DNA of 64,000 nt from NCBI RefSeq assembly GCF_900269665.1, contig NZ_LT985361.1, positions 8,786,174 through 8,850,173 of the forward strand, given 5' to 3'. The position numbers and the translations under genes were made by a program. Position 1 is the stretch's first letter. The number at the start of each line of letters is the position of its first letter. The notes beneath the pieces were generated by a model, which saw only the letters and a program-made list of their open reading frames with translations, was not told where the DNA came from and ran no database searches. This document shows, one piece after another, positions 40,116 to 49,021 of the stretch. This stretch comes from Nocardia suismassiliense (GTDB lineage Bacteria > Actinomycetota > Actinomycetes > Mycobacteriales > Mycobacteriaceae).

Positions 40116-40848
40116 ATGAGCACTCGCACCGCTGTCGTCACCGGAGCCAGCTCCGGCATCGGGGAGGCCACCGCCCGGGAACTGGCCAAGCAGGGCTACC
40201 ACGTCTACGTCGGCGCCCGCAGGCTCGATCGCCTGCAGCGCGTCGCCGACGAGATCGGCGGCACCGCACTGGAACTCGACGTGACCTCCGACGACTCGGT
40301 GCGCCTTCGCCGACGCGGTCGAGCGGGCCGACCTGCTGGTGAACAATGCGGGCGGCGCCAAAGGCCTGGCCACGGTGGCCGACGCCGACCTGGACGACTG
40401 GCGCTGGATGTGGGAGACCAACGTGCTCGGCACGCTGCGCGTCACAAAAGCGTTGCTGCCCAAGCTGATCGCCTCCGGCGACGGCCTCATCGTCACCATC
40501 ACCTCGGTCGCCGCCTTCGTCGCCTACGACAACGGCGCGGGCTACACCTCGGCCAAGCACGCCCAGGCCGTACTGCACCGCACCCTGCGCGGGGAGCTGC
40601 TCGGCCAGCCGGTGCGGCTCACCGAAATCGCCCCCGGCGCAGTGGAAACCGAGTTCTCGCTGGTGCGTTTCGACGGCGACGAGGAACGCGCGGCGAAGGT
40701 CTACGAAGGTATCGATCCGCTGGTCGCGCAGGACATCGCGGAGATCGTCGGCTTCGTCGCCTCGCGGCCGTCGCATGTGAACCTCGACCAGATCATCGTC
40801 AAGCCCCGTGATCAGGCGGACGCGGGTCGCTTCGCACGCCGCAACTGA
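40116..40848 (+). CDS. Short-chain dehydrogenase/reductase (Rv0484c-like), frameshifted
   Basis: NAD(P)-dependent SDR. The first 60 residues (TAVVTGASSGIGEATARELA, LELDVTSDDSV) are in one frame. The rest, starting LLVNNAGGAKG and containing the active-site Tyr-Lys in GYTSAKHAQAVL and the PGAVETEF motif, is in another. The break is near 40302: GTGCGCCTTCGCC would read through as GTGCGCGCCTTCGCC (two bases restored), giving SVRAFADAVERADLLVNNAGG and about 244 residues. All SDR motifs are otherwise intact, so an assembly indel is likelier than decay. Confidence 0.85.
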
Positions 40849-40981
40849 CGCGTTATAGCCGAAACGCATTATTCACCGGCGAGCGCCGGTTCGCCGCACA
40901 ATTGCTGAGTCAACGACGGGCCTCGGCTGCCGTTAGCATCGGATGCTTCGACGTCGTCTACCTCGGATCGGAGTTGTGCGC

Positions 40982-41437
40982 ATGTTCAAGGGGTTCAAAG
41001 AGTTCCTGATGCGCGGGAACGTCATCGACCTCGCCGTCGCCGTCGTCATGGGCACCGCGTTCACCGCGGTGGTCACCTCGGTCACCAAGGGCGTGGTGAA
41101 CCCCCTGCTAGCCGTGTTCGGCAGCCAGAACGAGCTGGGACTCGGCGTCCAGTTGATCGCGAGCAAGCCGGCGACCTTCATCCAGGTCGGCCCGATCATC
41201 ACCGCGTTCATCAACTTCTTCGTGGTCGCCGCCGTGCTGTATTTCGTGCTGATGCTGCCGATGAAGACGATCAAGAACCGTTTCGGCACCACCAAGGCGG
41301 CCGAGCCGACCGAGACCGAACTGCTCATCGAGATCCGCGACCTGCTCGCCGAACGCCACGACGCCGTGCGCGCCCAGCGGGCCGCGGACCAGGCGATCGA
41401 GAACGATCCCGAGCTCGATACCTCGCTGCGCCGCTAG
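40982..41437 (+). CDS. mscL: Large-conductance mechanosensitive channel
   Basis: 151 residues. N-terminal amphipathic helix MFKGFKEFLMRGNVIDLAVAVVMGTAF, TM1 lining the pore, TM2 at about residues 70-92 (ITAFINFFVVAAVLYFVLM) and a cytoplasmic helical bundle ending in an acidic tail. Pentameric emergency valve for osmotic downshock. The usual start is at 40982; a longer reading from 40943 adds an Arg-rich head and is unlikely. Confidence 0.97.
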   Translation: MFKGFKEFLMRGNVIDLAVAVVMGTAFTAVVTSVTKGVVNPLLAVFGSQNELGLGVQLIASKPATFIQVGPIITAFINFFVVAAVLYFVLMLPMKTIKNRFGTTKAAEPTETELLIEIRDLLAERHDAVRAQRAADQAIENDPELDTSLRR

Positions 41438-41454
41438 GCGACACAGGGCCTAGG

Positions 41455-42255
41455 TCAGGTCCAGATCGAACGGATCTCGTCGGCCGCGCCCTTGCCCTGC
41501 CGCAGGCCCGTGCCGAACACCGCGGTCCAGGCCGACCCGTCGTTGAGGTCCGGCCCGAAGATGTCGAGCGCGACGGGGTCCGGCACGATCCGGGCGACCC
41601 GTTGCACGCTCGACGGCATCGTCGTCGCGAAGAGGTGGGCGAGCGGCTCGATGAGCACCAGTGTGCACATGCCTTCGGCCAGATCGGCATTCGAGCCGTT
41701 GCGCAGCGCGCCGTCGACATAACGACGGCCGTTGATGGTGACCGGCGGGGCCATCCCGGGCATCGCGGTGCTCGCCGTGATCACCAGGTGCACGGGCACG
41801 CCGTCGGTACCGCGCCACACCTTCGGCGCACCCGAATGAATATCGACGGTCGGGATGAGCAGTCGCGGGTGCGGCCAATCCCCCTCGCCCACCATGGTTT
41901 TCAAGCCCTCGATCCGTAACCGTTCGGGTCCGGTGGACGCGCTCAGCGCCAACTCGGCAACGCGCGGCCAGGCGGTCGCGGCGTCCGGGCCGCGGAGCAG
42001 TTCGAGCACCTGCGCCGTCACCACCGGATCCACCTGCGGCGCGGGACCCGCGGCGGTCGGCGGTTCCGCGTGTGCGGCCAGGTCACGTCCGTCGGCCAGC
42101 AGCGCCCCGACAATGGCGCCCGCCGAGGTGCCGACCAGCAGATCGGCGTCGGCCAGCTCGATGCCGTTGCGGCGCAAGCCTTCCGCCACCCCGAGCAACC
42201 AGGCGGTGCCGACCACCCCGCCCGGACCGAGCACCACCGCACGCCCGTCGTTCAC
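41455..42255 (-). CDS. Patatin-like phospholipase
   Basis: 266 residues. Oxyanion loop VVLGPGGVVGTAWLLGV; nucleophile S44 in GTSAG; catalytic Asp in RRYVDGALRNGSNADLA. The Ser-Asp dyad of bacterial patatins is complete. Cytoplasmic or membrane-associated lipid acyl hydrolase. Ends 17 bases from mscL on the opposite strand. The following L,D-transpeptidase gene is 44 bases upstream. Confidence 0.92.
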   Translation of the reverse strand: MNDGRAVVLGPGGVVGTAWLLGVAEGLRRNGIELADADLLVGTSAGAIVGALLADGRDLAAHAEPPTAAGPAPQVDPVVTAQVLELLRGPDAATAWPRVAELALSASTGPERLRIEGLKTMVGEGDWPHPRLLIPTVDIHSGAPKVWRGTDGVPVHLVITASTAMPGMAPPVTINGRRYVDGALRNGSNADLAEGMCTLVLIEPLAHLFATTMPSSVQRVARIVPDPVALDIFGPDLNDGSAWTAVFGTGLRQGKGAADEIRSIWT

Positions 42256-42299
42256 CAGTTCACCTTCTCGTCGAGCACATCGATATCAACGAGTCGAAC

Positions 42300-43535
42300 C
42301 TACCGTGGCGGGCCCGGTGCGACCGGGGTCGCGGTGATGACCGAGGTAGAACCGTCCAAGGCGGACATGGTTTTCCAGGTGGCCCAGTCGATGGTCCAGT
42401 CGTACAGGTCGCCATCGGCGGCCGAGAGCGGGATGGAGGTGCCGGTGACTTCGACCGGGTCGCCGTAGAGCGCGGTGCCGAAGTAGGCCTGCGCGTCGGC
42501 GGGCGAGAGGTTGATGCAGCCGTTGGTGACGTTCGAGGAACCCTGGGCGGACAGCGATTCCGGGTTGGCGTGGATGAATTCGCCGTTGTTGGAGATGCGT
42601 ACGGCCCAGCGTTCGCGAACGTTGGTGTAGAACGGCGGGTTCGACATCATGAAGTCTTCGTACTTCTCGGTGACCACGTGCAACCCGGAGCGGGTGACGT
42701 TGCGCGGCTCGTTGCCCTCGCCGTAACTGACCGCGAAATCGAAGATGGTCTGGCCGTCGCGCACCACCTGCATGCGGTGGCTCGGCGCGTTGGCCTTCAC
42801 GATCTGGCTGCGGCCGATGCGGAAATCCGTTGTCAGATCGGAGTATCCGTAGTTGCCGTCGCCGAGATCCAGGCCGTAGAGCTTGGCCGCGACGTGCACC
42901 GTGGTGCCGGGCGCCCAGTAATTCTTGGGGCGCCAATGCAATCGCGAGCCGTTGTCGTCGGGGAACCAGGCCCACGCGCCCTCGGTGGGCGGGTCGGTGG
43001 TGATGGTCATCGCCTTCTCCACCGCGGCCTTGTTCTGCACGGAAGCCTTGAACTGCAGGATGATCGGCGCGGCGATGCCGACCTCCTGGTTGTCGGCGAT
43101 GTTGATGGTCGCCGGAACGGTGGTCTTGGGCGCGAGCGTGGTGAACGTGCCGTCGATCGGGATCGGCTTGCGATCGGTGCCGACCGCGGTGCCGGACCAG
43201 GTGTAGGTGGCGTCGTAGCCGAGCGGCTCGGTGATGGTGTAAACGCGCTTGTCCGGGGAGAATTCACCGGCGACCTGTTTGCCGTTGGCATTGGTCAACG
43301 CCACCTGATCGATGGTGCCGTCGGTGACGGTGACCGAGACGGGTGCCGTCGGGTTGACCTTCTTCGTGTTGTTCTCCGGCGCCAAGGCGACCTTGGCGAC
43401 GGGGCCTGCTTCGCGGGAGGAGTTGCTGTTACCGCCGCTGCCGGTGCTGCATCCGGCCACCAAGGCGACCACGACGAGCAGCACGGCCGATACCGCGGCG
43501 ACCGGTCTACGGATCACTGGACGCTTGCTCACCAC
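42300..43535 (-). CDS. Lipoprotein L,D-transpeptidase (LprQ-like)
   Basis: Forms 3-3 cross-links in peptidoglycan. 411 residues. Lipoprotein signal with lipobox VAGC (Cys29). Two bacterial Ig-like domains (about residues 45-140 and 140-245). The YkuD catalytic domain ends the protein: His322 in FIHANPESL and Cys340 in SNVTNGCINLS. GTG start at 43535. Equivalent of Rv0483 (LprQ). Lies between murB and a patatin gene. Confidence 0.95.
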   Translation of the reverse strand: MVSKRPVIRRPVAAVSAVLLVVVALVAGCSTGSGGNSNSSREAGPVAKVALAPENNTKKVNPTAPVSVTVTDGTIDQVALTNANGKQVAGEFSPDKRVYTITEPLGYDATYTWSGTAVGTDRKPIPIDGTFTTLAPKTTVPATINIADNQEVGIAAPIILQFKASVQNKAAVEKAMTITTDPPTEGAWAWFPDDNGSRLHWRPKNYWAPGTTVHVAAKLYGLDLGDGNYGYSDLTTDFRIGRSQIVKANAPSHRMQVVRDGQTIFDFAVSYGEGNEPRNVTRSGLHVVTEKYEDFMMSNPPFYTNVRERWAVRISNNGEFIHANPESLSAQGSSNVTNGCINLSPADAQAYFGTALYGDPVEVTGTSIPLSAADGDLYDWTIDWATWKTMSALDGSTSVITATPVAPGPPR

Positions 43536-43599
43536 ATCGAATTTACGCGGGCAAACTCGTTCGATTGACTACCGAAAGGTGTGGTGTCGGTTTCACCGG

Positions 43600-44694
43600 C
43601 TACAACGTCAGGCCGACCGTGACCGGTTCGGGCTCGAGCCGGATGCCGAATCGCTCGGCCACGCCATCGCGCACCGTCCTGGCCAACTGCACCAGATCGG
43701 CGGCGGTCGCGGCCCCGCGATTCGTCAGCGCGAGCGTGTGTTTCGTGGACAGCCGGGCGGGTGCGTCGGGCGCGGGGAAACCCTTGGCGAAACCGGCGCG
43801 TTCGATGAGCCAGCCCGCGGAGAATTTGACCCCGTCCGGCGCCGGATAGGTCGGCACCGTGACATCACCCACATGCGCCGAGATCGCGGCGCGCACCTCG
43901 GACACGCGATCCTCGGGCACAACCGGGTTGGTGAAGAAGGAGCCTGCGCTCCAGGTGTCGTGATCGGCGGGGGCGAGGACCATGCCCTTGCCCGCGCGCA
44001 GGCGCAGCACGGCGTCGCGGACCTGGGCGGCCGGGCGGGATTCACCGTTCGCGGCGCCGAGCAGGGTCGCGAGCTCGCCGAAGCGCAGCGGCACGCTCGC
44101 ACCGCTCGGGTCGAGGGCGAACTCGACCGCGAGCACCAGTGCGTCGTCGCGGTGCTTGAGCACGCTGGTGCGATAACCGAAACCGAGCTCGTCGGGCTCG
44201 ACCCAGCGGATCGCGCCGCTGCGGCGGTCGAGCAGTTGCACCCGGCGCAGCAGGTTCGCCACTTCCGCGCCGTACGCGCCGACGTTCTGCACCGGCGTCG
44301 CCCCGGCCGAACCCGGGATGCCGGACAGGCACTCGAGGCCACCGAGCCCCGCGGCGACGGTCGCCGCGACGACCGCGTCCCAGTTCGCGCCCGCCTCGGC
44401 CCGCACACCGTCCGCGCCGAGCTCGACGCCCTCGGTCGCCACCCGCACCACCACGCCGTCGAACCCGTCGTCGCTGATCAGCAGGTTGGAACCGCCCGCG
44501 ATGAGCAGCACCGGAATCCCCGCCGTATCCAGTGCGCGCACCGTCGCCACCAGCGATTCGGTGCTCGCGCACTCGGCGACGGTGGCCGGACCACCGACCC
44601 GCAGCGTGGTCAGCTCGGCCAGCGGCACCGATTCGCGGATCCGGGCGCCGGTGGCGGCCAGCACATCCGACGGCACCACACGTGAAGTTCGCAC
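43600..44694 (-). CDS. murB: UDP-N-acetylenolpyruvoylglucosamine reductase
   Basis: NADPH/FAD enzyme of cytoplasmic peptidoglycan precursor synthesis. 364 residues from a GTG at 44694. FAD-binding motifs TLRVGGPATVAECAST and VLLIAGGSNLLISDDGF; substrate region GLECLSGIPGSAGATPVQNVGAYG; catalytic Ser in SAGSFFTNPVV; C-terminal LALTNRGAATAADLVQLA. Divergent from the DUF2505 gene at 44719 by 24 bases, so the two starts share a promoter region. Confidence 0.97.
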   Translation of the reverse strand: MRTSRVVPSDVLAATGARIRESVPLAELTTLRVGGPATVAECASTESLVATVRALDTAGIPVLLIAGGSNLLISDDGFDGVVVRVATEGVELGADGVRAEAGANWDAVVAATVAAGLGGLECLSGIPGSAGATPVQNVGAYGAEVANLLRRVQLLDRRSGAIRWVEPDELGFGYRTSVLKHRDDALVLAVEFALDPSGASVPLRFGELATLLGAANGESRPAAQVRDAVLRLRAGKGMVLAPADHDTWSAGSFFTNPVVPEDRVSEVRAAISAHVGDVTVPTYPAPDGVKFSAGWLIERAGFAKGFPAPDAPARLSTKHTLALTNRGAATAADLVQLARTVRDGVAERFGIRLEPEPVTVGLTL

Positions 44695-44718
44695 AGGCAG
44701 ACGGTAGCGTGTCCGACC

Positions 44719-45204
44719 ATGGCTACACCGCTGGCGTACACGGCCCGCTACTCGCATCCCGCTGCCGCCGTGCGCGCGGCGTTCGCGAACGACCAGTACT
44801 GGAAAGACCGCGTTGCCGAGGTCGGCGGGCCGAATGCCCGGCTCGACTCGGTGAGCGTGCAGGGCGACCAGATCCGCGTCCAGCTGGTGCAGGCCATCGC
44901 CGCCGAGCTGCTGCCCGCCGCGATCACCGCGGTCCGCCCCGGCGACCTGATCATCCCCCGCGTGGAGAACTGGACCGGCGACGCCGCCACCTTCTCGGCG
45001 ACCGTCGAGGGCGCGCCCGCCGAGGTGCGCGGCACCATCACGCTGAAAGAGGACGGCGCGGGCTCGACCGCCGCCGCCAACGGCACCATCGAGGTGAAGA
45101 TCCCGCTGTTCGGCGGCAAGATCGAGGCCGCGATCGCCGAGCACCTGACCGAGGTGCTGAAGAACGAGGAAGAGTTCACCAACACCTGGCTCGCCGCGCA
45201 CTGA
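44719..45204 (+). CDS. DUF2505 family protein
   Basis: 161 residues; pattern of the START/SRPBCC-like DUF2505 family: AYTARYSHPAAAVRAAFANDQYWKDRVAEVG at the start, and GTIEVKIPLFGGKIEAAIAEHLTEVL near the end. Probably binds a hydrophobic ligand. No signal peptide. The next plus-strand gene is a paralog with the same layout; a terminator separates them. Mycobacteria carry one (Rv0481c) at this locus. Confidence 0.88.
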   Translation: MATPLAYTARYSHPAAAVRAAFANDQYWKDRVAEVGGPNARLDSVSVQGDQIRVQLVQAIAAELLPAAITAVRPGDLIIPRVENWTGDAATFSATVEGAPAEVRGTITLKEDGAGSTAAANGTIEVKIPLFGGKIEAAIAEHLTEVLKNEEEFTNTWLAAH

Positions 45205-45226
45205 CACGCGGGAAATCAGCTCTGCG

Positions 45227-45262
45227 GAGCGGGAAGTTGTTGCGACAGCACACTTCCCGCTC
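45227..45262 (+). terminator. Rho-independent terminator between DUF2505 genes
   Basis: GAGCGGGAAGT (45227-45237) and ACTTCCCGCTC (45252-45262) form a perfect 11-base stem with a 14-base loop, followed by ACCTCTTTTG. Confidence 0.75.
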
Positions 45263-45327
45263 ACCTCTTTTGTGGACCATACCGCCGAGCGAGGCCGGGG
45301 CCGCGCCACCCAGTAATCTCTGCATCC

Positions 45328-45849
45328 ATGGCCCGTCGATTGGATTACTCCGCGCGCTACCCGTTGCACACCACCAAGGAGCTGTACGCGGCGCTGTCGA
45401 ACCGCGACTACTGGGACGCGCGGATGGCGGAGATGCGGAAGTACTCGCCGGGCAACGAAGTGGCGCACCTGGAGGCCGGTGACGGCGGCATCGACGTCGA
45501 ACTGCACCACATCCTGCCGCGCGACATGCTGCCCGAGATCGCCCAGGCCGTGATGCGCAAGGACATGGTGATCACCCGCAAGGAGAGCTACGGGCCGTTC
45601 GGCGCCGAGGAGATCACCGGCAAATACTCGGCCTCGATCCCGGCCGGGCCCGGCAGCCTCGGCGGCACCATCCGCCTGTTCCCCACCGAGACCGGCTGCA
45701 CCATGCGCTTCTCCTCGGAGGCGAAGGTGTTCATCCCGATGGTCGGGCCGCGGCTCGAGCAGCTGATGCTGGTGAACCTGATCGACCTGTTCCGGGCCGA
45801 AGCCGAGTTCACCGTGCAGTGGCTCGACGACCACCACCCGACCCGCTGA
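45328..45849 (+). CDS. DUF2505 family protein, second copy
   Basis: 173 residues, same fold signature as the previous gene: LDYSARYPLHTTKELYAALSNRDYWDARMAEM and SEAKVFIPMVGPRLEQLMLVNLIDLFRAEAEFTVQWL. The two are clearly paralogous but diverged. Stop overlaps the next reading frame by 31 bases. Function unknown, likely lipid or cofactor binding. Confidence 0.88.
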   Translation: MARRLDYSARYPLHTTKELYAALSNRDYWDARMAEMRKYSPGNEVAHLEAGDGGIDVELHHILPRDMLPEIAQAVMRKDMVITRKESYGPFGAEEITGKYSASIPAGPGSLGGTIRLFPTETGCTMRFSSEAKVFIPMVGPRLEQLMLVNLIDLFRAEAEFTVQWLDDHHPTR

Positions 45850-46637
45850 CCAAACCCTTAGGCTCCATCACCCGCGGCACCACCGGCGTCAACCGGCTAC
45901 GCCGCAGCGATCGCTGGTTGACCCATGACGAATCGGTGGTGGCGCGGCTGCGCGCGGCGACCGATCCGCTGGTCGTCGATCTCGGTTACGGGGCCAGCCC
46001 GTGGACCACATTGGAATTGGCGGCACGGCTGCGCACCGTGCGACCGGAGGTCCGGGTCGTCGGCCTCGAGATCGATCCGGCCCGGGTGGTGCCCGGTCGC
46101 GACGGCGTCACCTTCGCCCGTGGCGGGTTCGAATTGGCCGGGCTGCGACCGGTTCTGGTGCGCGCGTTCAACGTGCTGCGGCAATATCCGGAAGCCGCGG
46201 TGCCCGAAGCCTGGTCGACCATCCTGGGCAATCTCGCCCCCGGCGGCCTGCTGATCGACGGCACCTGCGACGAACTGGGCCGCCGCTGCGCCTGGGTGCT
46301 GCTGGACCGCGCCGGTCCGCAATCGCTCACCCTCGCCTGGGATCCGTTCACCGTCGCCCAGCCCTCCGACATCGCCGAGCGCCTGCCGAAAGCGTTGATC
46401 CACCGCAATATTCCGGGCGAACGAATCCACACCCTGCTCACCGCCGCCGACCGAGCCTGGGCCCGCGCCGCACCCCTGGCCCCGTTCGGACCGCGCATCC
46501 GCTGGCGCGCCGCCGCCGAATCGCTACGGCAGGAAGGGTTTCCACTGCGCACGTACCGTCGCCGCATGCGCGACTGCGTGCTTTCGGTGCCGTGGGATAC
46601 GGTCGCGCCGAAACTCGAACCGCCCCGGGCGCTCTGA
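45819..46637 (+). CDS. Class I SAM-dependent methyltransferase-like protein
   Basis: 272 residues. Rossmann motif I LVVDLGYGASPWTTLELAARL is degenerate (GYG in place of GCG). Motif II GLEIDPARV and the post-I segment WSTILGNLAPGGLLIDGTCDE follow. The GTG at 45819 overlaps the DUF2505 gene by 31 bases; the actual start may be a few codons later, near LTKPLGSITRG. Substrate unknown. No motif indicates DNA or RNA specificity. Confidence 0.75.
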   Translation: MARRPPPDPLTKPLGSITRGTTGVNRLRRSDRWLTHDESVVARLRAATDPLVVDLGYGASPWTTLELAARLRTVRPEVRVVGLEIDPARVVPGRDGVTFARGGFELAGLRPVLVRAFNVLRQYPEAAVPEAWSTILGNLAPGGLLIDGTCDELGRRCAWVLLDRAGPQSLTLAWDPFTVAQPSDIAERLPKALIHRNIPGERIHTLLTAADRAWARAAPLAPFGPRIRWRAAAESLRQEGFPLRTYRRRMRDCVLSVPWDTVAPKLEPPRAL

Positions 46638-46730
46638 GGCTCTCACCACAGCCGTGACCGGTGCCTGCGCCGACTTGCTGTGCGTCACTGATATTTTCGT
46701 GCGTCGATCACGCACGCTTGCACGCGTCGG

Positions 46731-47339
46731 TTATGCGCTGGCCAGGGCCCGATAAACCCTGGCGGCCGCGCGTGGTGTCAGACTCGCACCGGCGGTGCGG
46801 ATTTCGTCGCTCGCGCAGCGGTTGATGGCGACCGCGTCGGCGACCACCTCGTCGAGTGCGGACTGGCCGATGTCCGCCTCGGCCAGATCGAGCACCGTGC
46901 GTAGCGGTGTTGTCACCAAGAATGGGCCCGCCGACTCGATTTCGGTGCCGATCAGCGACCGGCGCAGCACCACCAGGCGCGGGGTCACCGGCGGGCGGCC
47001 CGAACCCACCGACAGGTGCAGGAAGCGGGGGCGTAGTCGGCCGATGCCGTGCAGTTCGGCCGCGCTGTGATGGGAGACCGCCGCGGCACCGTCGAACCAG
47101 GCTGCCCACATGGCGTATTCGTCGAGCGGACCGGCGGGCCATTCGGCCAATCGCAGCAACCCGACTCCCGCCCTGGTCACCGAGCCGTCGCCGAGCGCGA
47201 TCCGGACCCGCGCCTCACACCGGGTGCGCACCACCTGGCGGGTGGTGAAGAAACCCGCGTGGCGACCGGCCAATCGCCGCAGCACACGCCAGCCGTGTTC
47301 CGCGGAACCGAGGGCCCGGCCCGCCGCCTCGCCAGCCAT
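46731..47339 (-). CDS. AbiEi-type antitoxin/regulator-like protein
   Basis: 202 residues from ATG at 47339. An N-terminal winged-helix segment, GWRVLRRLAGRHAGFFTTRQVVR, resembles the type IV antitoxin AbiEi N-domain, and the AbiEi_4-like domain follows (AVSHHSAAELHGIG, TPRLVVLRRSLI, LVTTPLRTVLDLAEADIG). No AbiEii nucleotidyltransferase is next to it, so it stands alone. Orphan proteins of this pattern are frequent in Nocardia and may act as plain regulators. Confidence 0.75.
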   Translation of the reverse strand: MAGEAAGRALGSAEHGWRVLRRLAGRHAGFFTTRQVVRTRCEARVRIALGDGSVTRAGVGLLRLAEWPAGPLDEYAMWAAWFDGAAAVSHHSAAELHGIGRLRPRFLHLSVGSGRPPVTPRLVVLRRSLIGTEIESAGPFLVTTPLRTVLDLAEADIGQSALDEVVADAVAINRCASDEIRTAGASLTPRAAARVYRALASA

Positions 47340-47438
47340 GTGCCTAAGGCTACGCTCGAATCCTGTGTCACATGTCACATTCGAACCCCTCATCGCCCCC
47401 TCAGAGACGGCACAGAAACGTCGGGAAGAATCAGCCGC

Positions 47439-48167
47439 ATGAGTACGCAGCCAAGGCCCACCAAGACGATCACCCGGCGAGCCCTGCTGATCGCCCTGAC
47501 CGTGGTAGCGATCCTGCTGGCCACGGCCTTGGCCGGCGGCGAGGCGTACGCCAGGCACACCGTCTCCCAGTGCATCAGTACGCAATTCGAGAAGGAGATG
47601 GGCTCGAAGATCGATGTCGGCTTCGGTGCCAAACCGATGCTGATCACCTGGATCGACGGCAAGGTGCCGACGGTGAAGGTGGACAGCGACGACACCAAGT
47701 TCGGCCCCGCGGTCGGCATGGTGGTGCACGCCGAGTTCCACGGCGTCGAGGTGACCGACAACGGCCGCGGCGGCGGCGTGATCGGCAGTTCGTCCGCCGA
47801 CGTCAGCTGGCACAACGACGGCATCCGGCAGACGCTCGGCGGCCTGGTCAGCGGCGTGCGCTCGTCGGCGGCCTCGGACATGCTCACCCTGGACGTGCTC
47901 GGCGGGCTGGCTCAGTTGCAGGTCAAGCCGGTGATCAAGGGCGGGGTCATCGAGGTGGAGACGATGTCGGCGCAGCTGCTCGGCATGGGCCTGCCCACCG
48001 ACCTGGTGCAGGGCATCGTCGAGGTGTTCACCAAGAGCCTGCAGAGCTACCCGTACAACATGGCGCCGACCGAGGTGAAGGTGACCGACGACGGCATCGC
48101 GGTCAAGCTCGCGGGCGGTCGCGCCGAGCTGCCCGCCGCCGAGAACGCGAACGCCACCTGCGCCTGA
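47439..48167 (+). CDS. DUF2993 (LmeA-like) exported protein
   Basis: 242 residues; GGGAAG upstream of ATG. N-terminal signal or anchor helix (RALLIALTVVAILLATALAGGEAYA). The family domain then runs to the end: KIDVGFGAKPMLITWIDGKVPTVKVDSDDTKFG and VIKGGVIEVETMSAQLLGMGLP. It belongs to the family of LmeA, a periplasmic protein needed for mannan elongation in mycobacteria; the same function here is inference. Equivalent by position to Rv0479c. Confidence 0.85.
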   Translation: MSTQPRPTKTITRRALLIALTVVAILLATALAGGEAYARHTVSQCISTQFEKEMGSKIDVGFGAKPMLITWIDGKVPTVKVDSDDTKFGPAVGMVVHAEFHGVEVTDNGRGGGVIGSSSADVSWHNDGIRQTLGGLVSGVRSSAASDMLTLDVLGGLAQLQVKPVIKGGVIEVETMSAQLLGMGLPTDLVQGIVEVFTKSLQSYPYNMAPTEVKVTDDGIAVKLAGGRAELPAAENANATCA

Positions 48168-48196
48168 GCCGGCGACGGTCCGAACTCAGCGCCGGC

Positions 48197-48865
48197 TCAA
48201 GCGGGGAACCCGTCGAGCACCTCGCGCGACTTCGACAACCCGAGTCGCGTCGCGCCCGCCGCGATCAGTTCCGCCGCGGCCTCGGCGGTGCGGATACCGC
48301 CGCTCGCCTTGACCCCGAGCCGCCCGCCGACGGTCGCCGCCATCAGCTCGACCGCGTGCACGCTGGCGCCGCCCGCGGGGTGAAAACCGGTGGAGGTCTT
48401 CACAAAATTCGCGCCCGCGCGCTCGGCGACCCGGCAGACTTCCACGATCGCGGCGTCCGGCAGCGCGGCGGCCTCGATGATCACCTTGAGTACCGCACGG
48501 TCGCCGATCGCCTCGCGCACCGTGACGATGTCGGAGAGCACCGCGTTGTAGTCGCCGGCCAGCGCCGCGCCGACGTCGATGACCATGTCCACCTCGGTCG
48601 CGCCCTGGTCCACCGCGAGCCGGGCCTCGGCGCCCTTCACCAGCGAATGATGTTTGCCGGACGGGAATCCGGCGACGGTCGCGACCACCAACCCCTGCGC
48701 GCGCACCGGCAGCATCGACGGAGACACGCAGATCGCCAGCACCCCCAGTTCGCGGGCTTCGTAGATCAACGCGGCGACGTCGTCGGGGGTCGCCCCCGGC
48801 GCCAGCAGTGTGTGATCGATCATGGCGGCCACTTCGGCCCTGGTGAGTGACGCGGAACTTGCCAT
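48197..48865 (-). CDS. deoC: Deoxyribose-phosphate aldolase
   Basis: Cleaves 2-deoxyribose-5-phosphate to acetaldehyde and glyceraldehyde-3-phosphate. 222 residues from ATG at 48865. Class I aldolase TIM barrel: AAMIDHTLLAPGAT at the N-terminus, Asp and Lys of TEVDMVIDVGA and LKVIIEAAAL, and the Schiff-base lysine K156 in FVKTSTGFHPAGG. Equivalent of Rv0478. Converges with the DUF2993 gene. Confidence 0.97.
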   Translation of the reverse strand: MASSASLTRAEVAAMIDHTLLAPGATPDDVAALIYEARELGVLAICVSPSMLPVRAQGLVVATVAGFPSGKHHSLVKGAEARLAVDQGATEVDMVIDVGAALAGDYNAVLSDIVTVREAIGDRAVLKVIIEAAALPDAAIVEVCRVAERAGANFVKTSTGFHPAGGASVHAVELMAATVGGRLGVKASGGIRTAEAAAELIAAGATRLGLSKSREVLDGFPA

Positions 48866-49021
48866 GAGCTGAGAGTCTGGCACACCGGTGGCGAATTCCG
48901 TTGCGCGCCTGGCGACACTCCCGCACACTCGTACTGGTGACAGATCGCCGGTAGTGACGCAGCGGTCGACTGATTAACGTGTGCGGATGGGCCCCTACTT
49001 TGTTCGGGAGGAGACGACACC

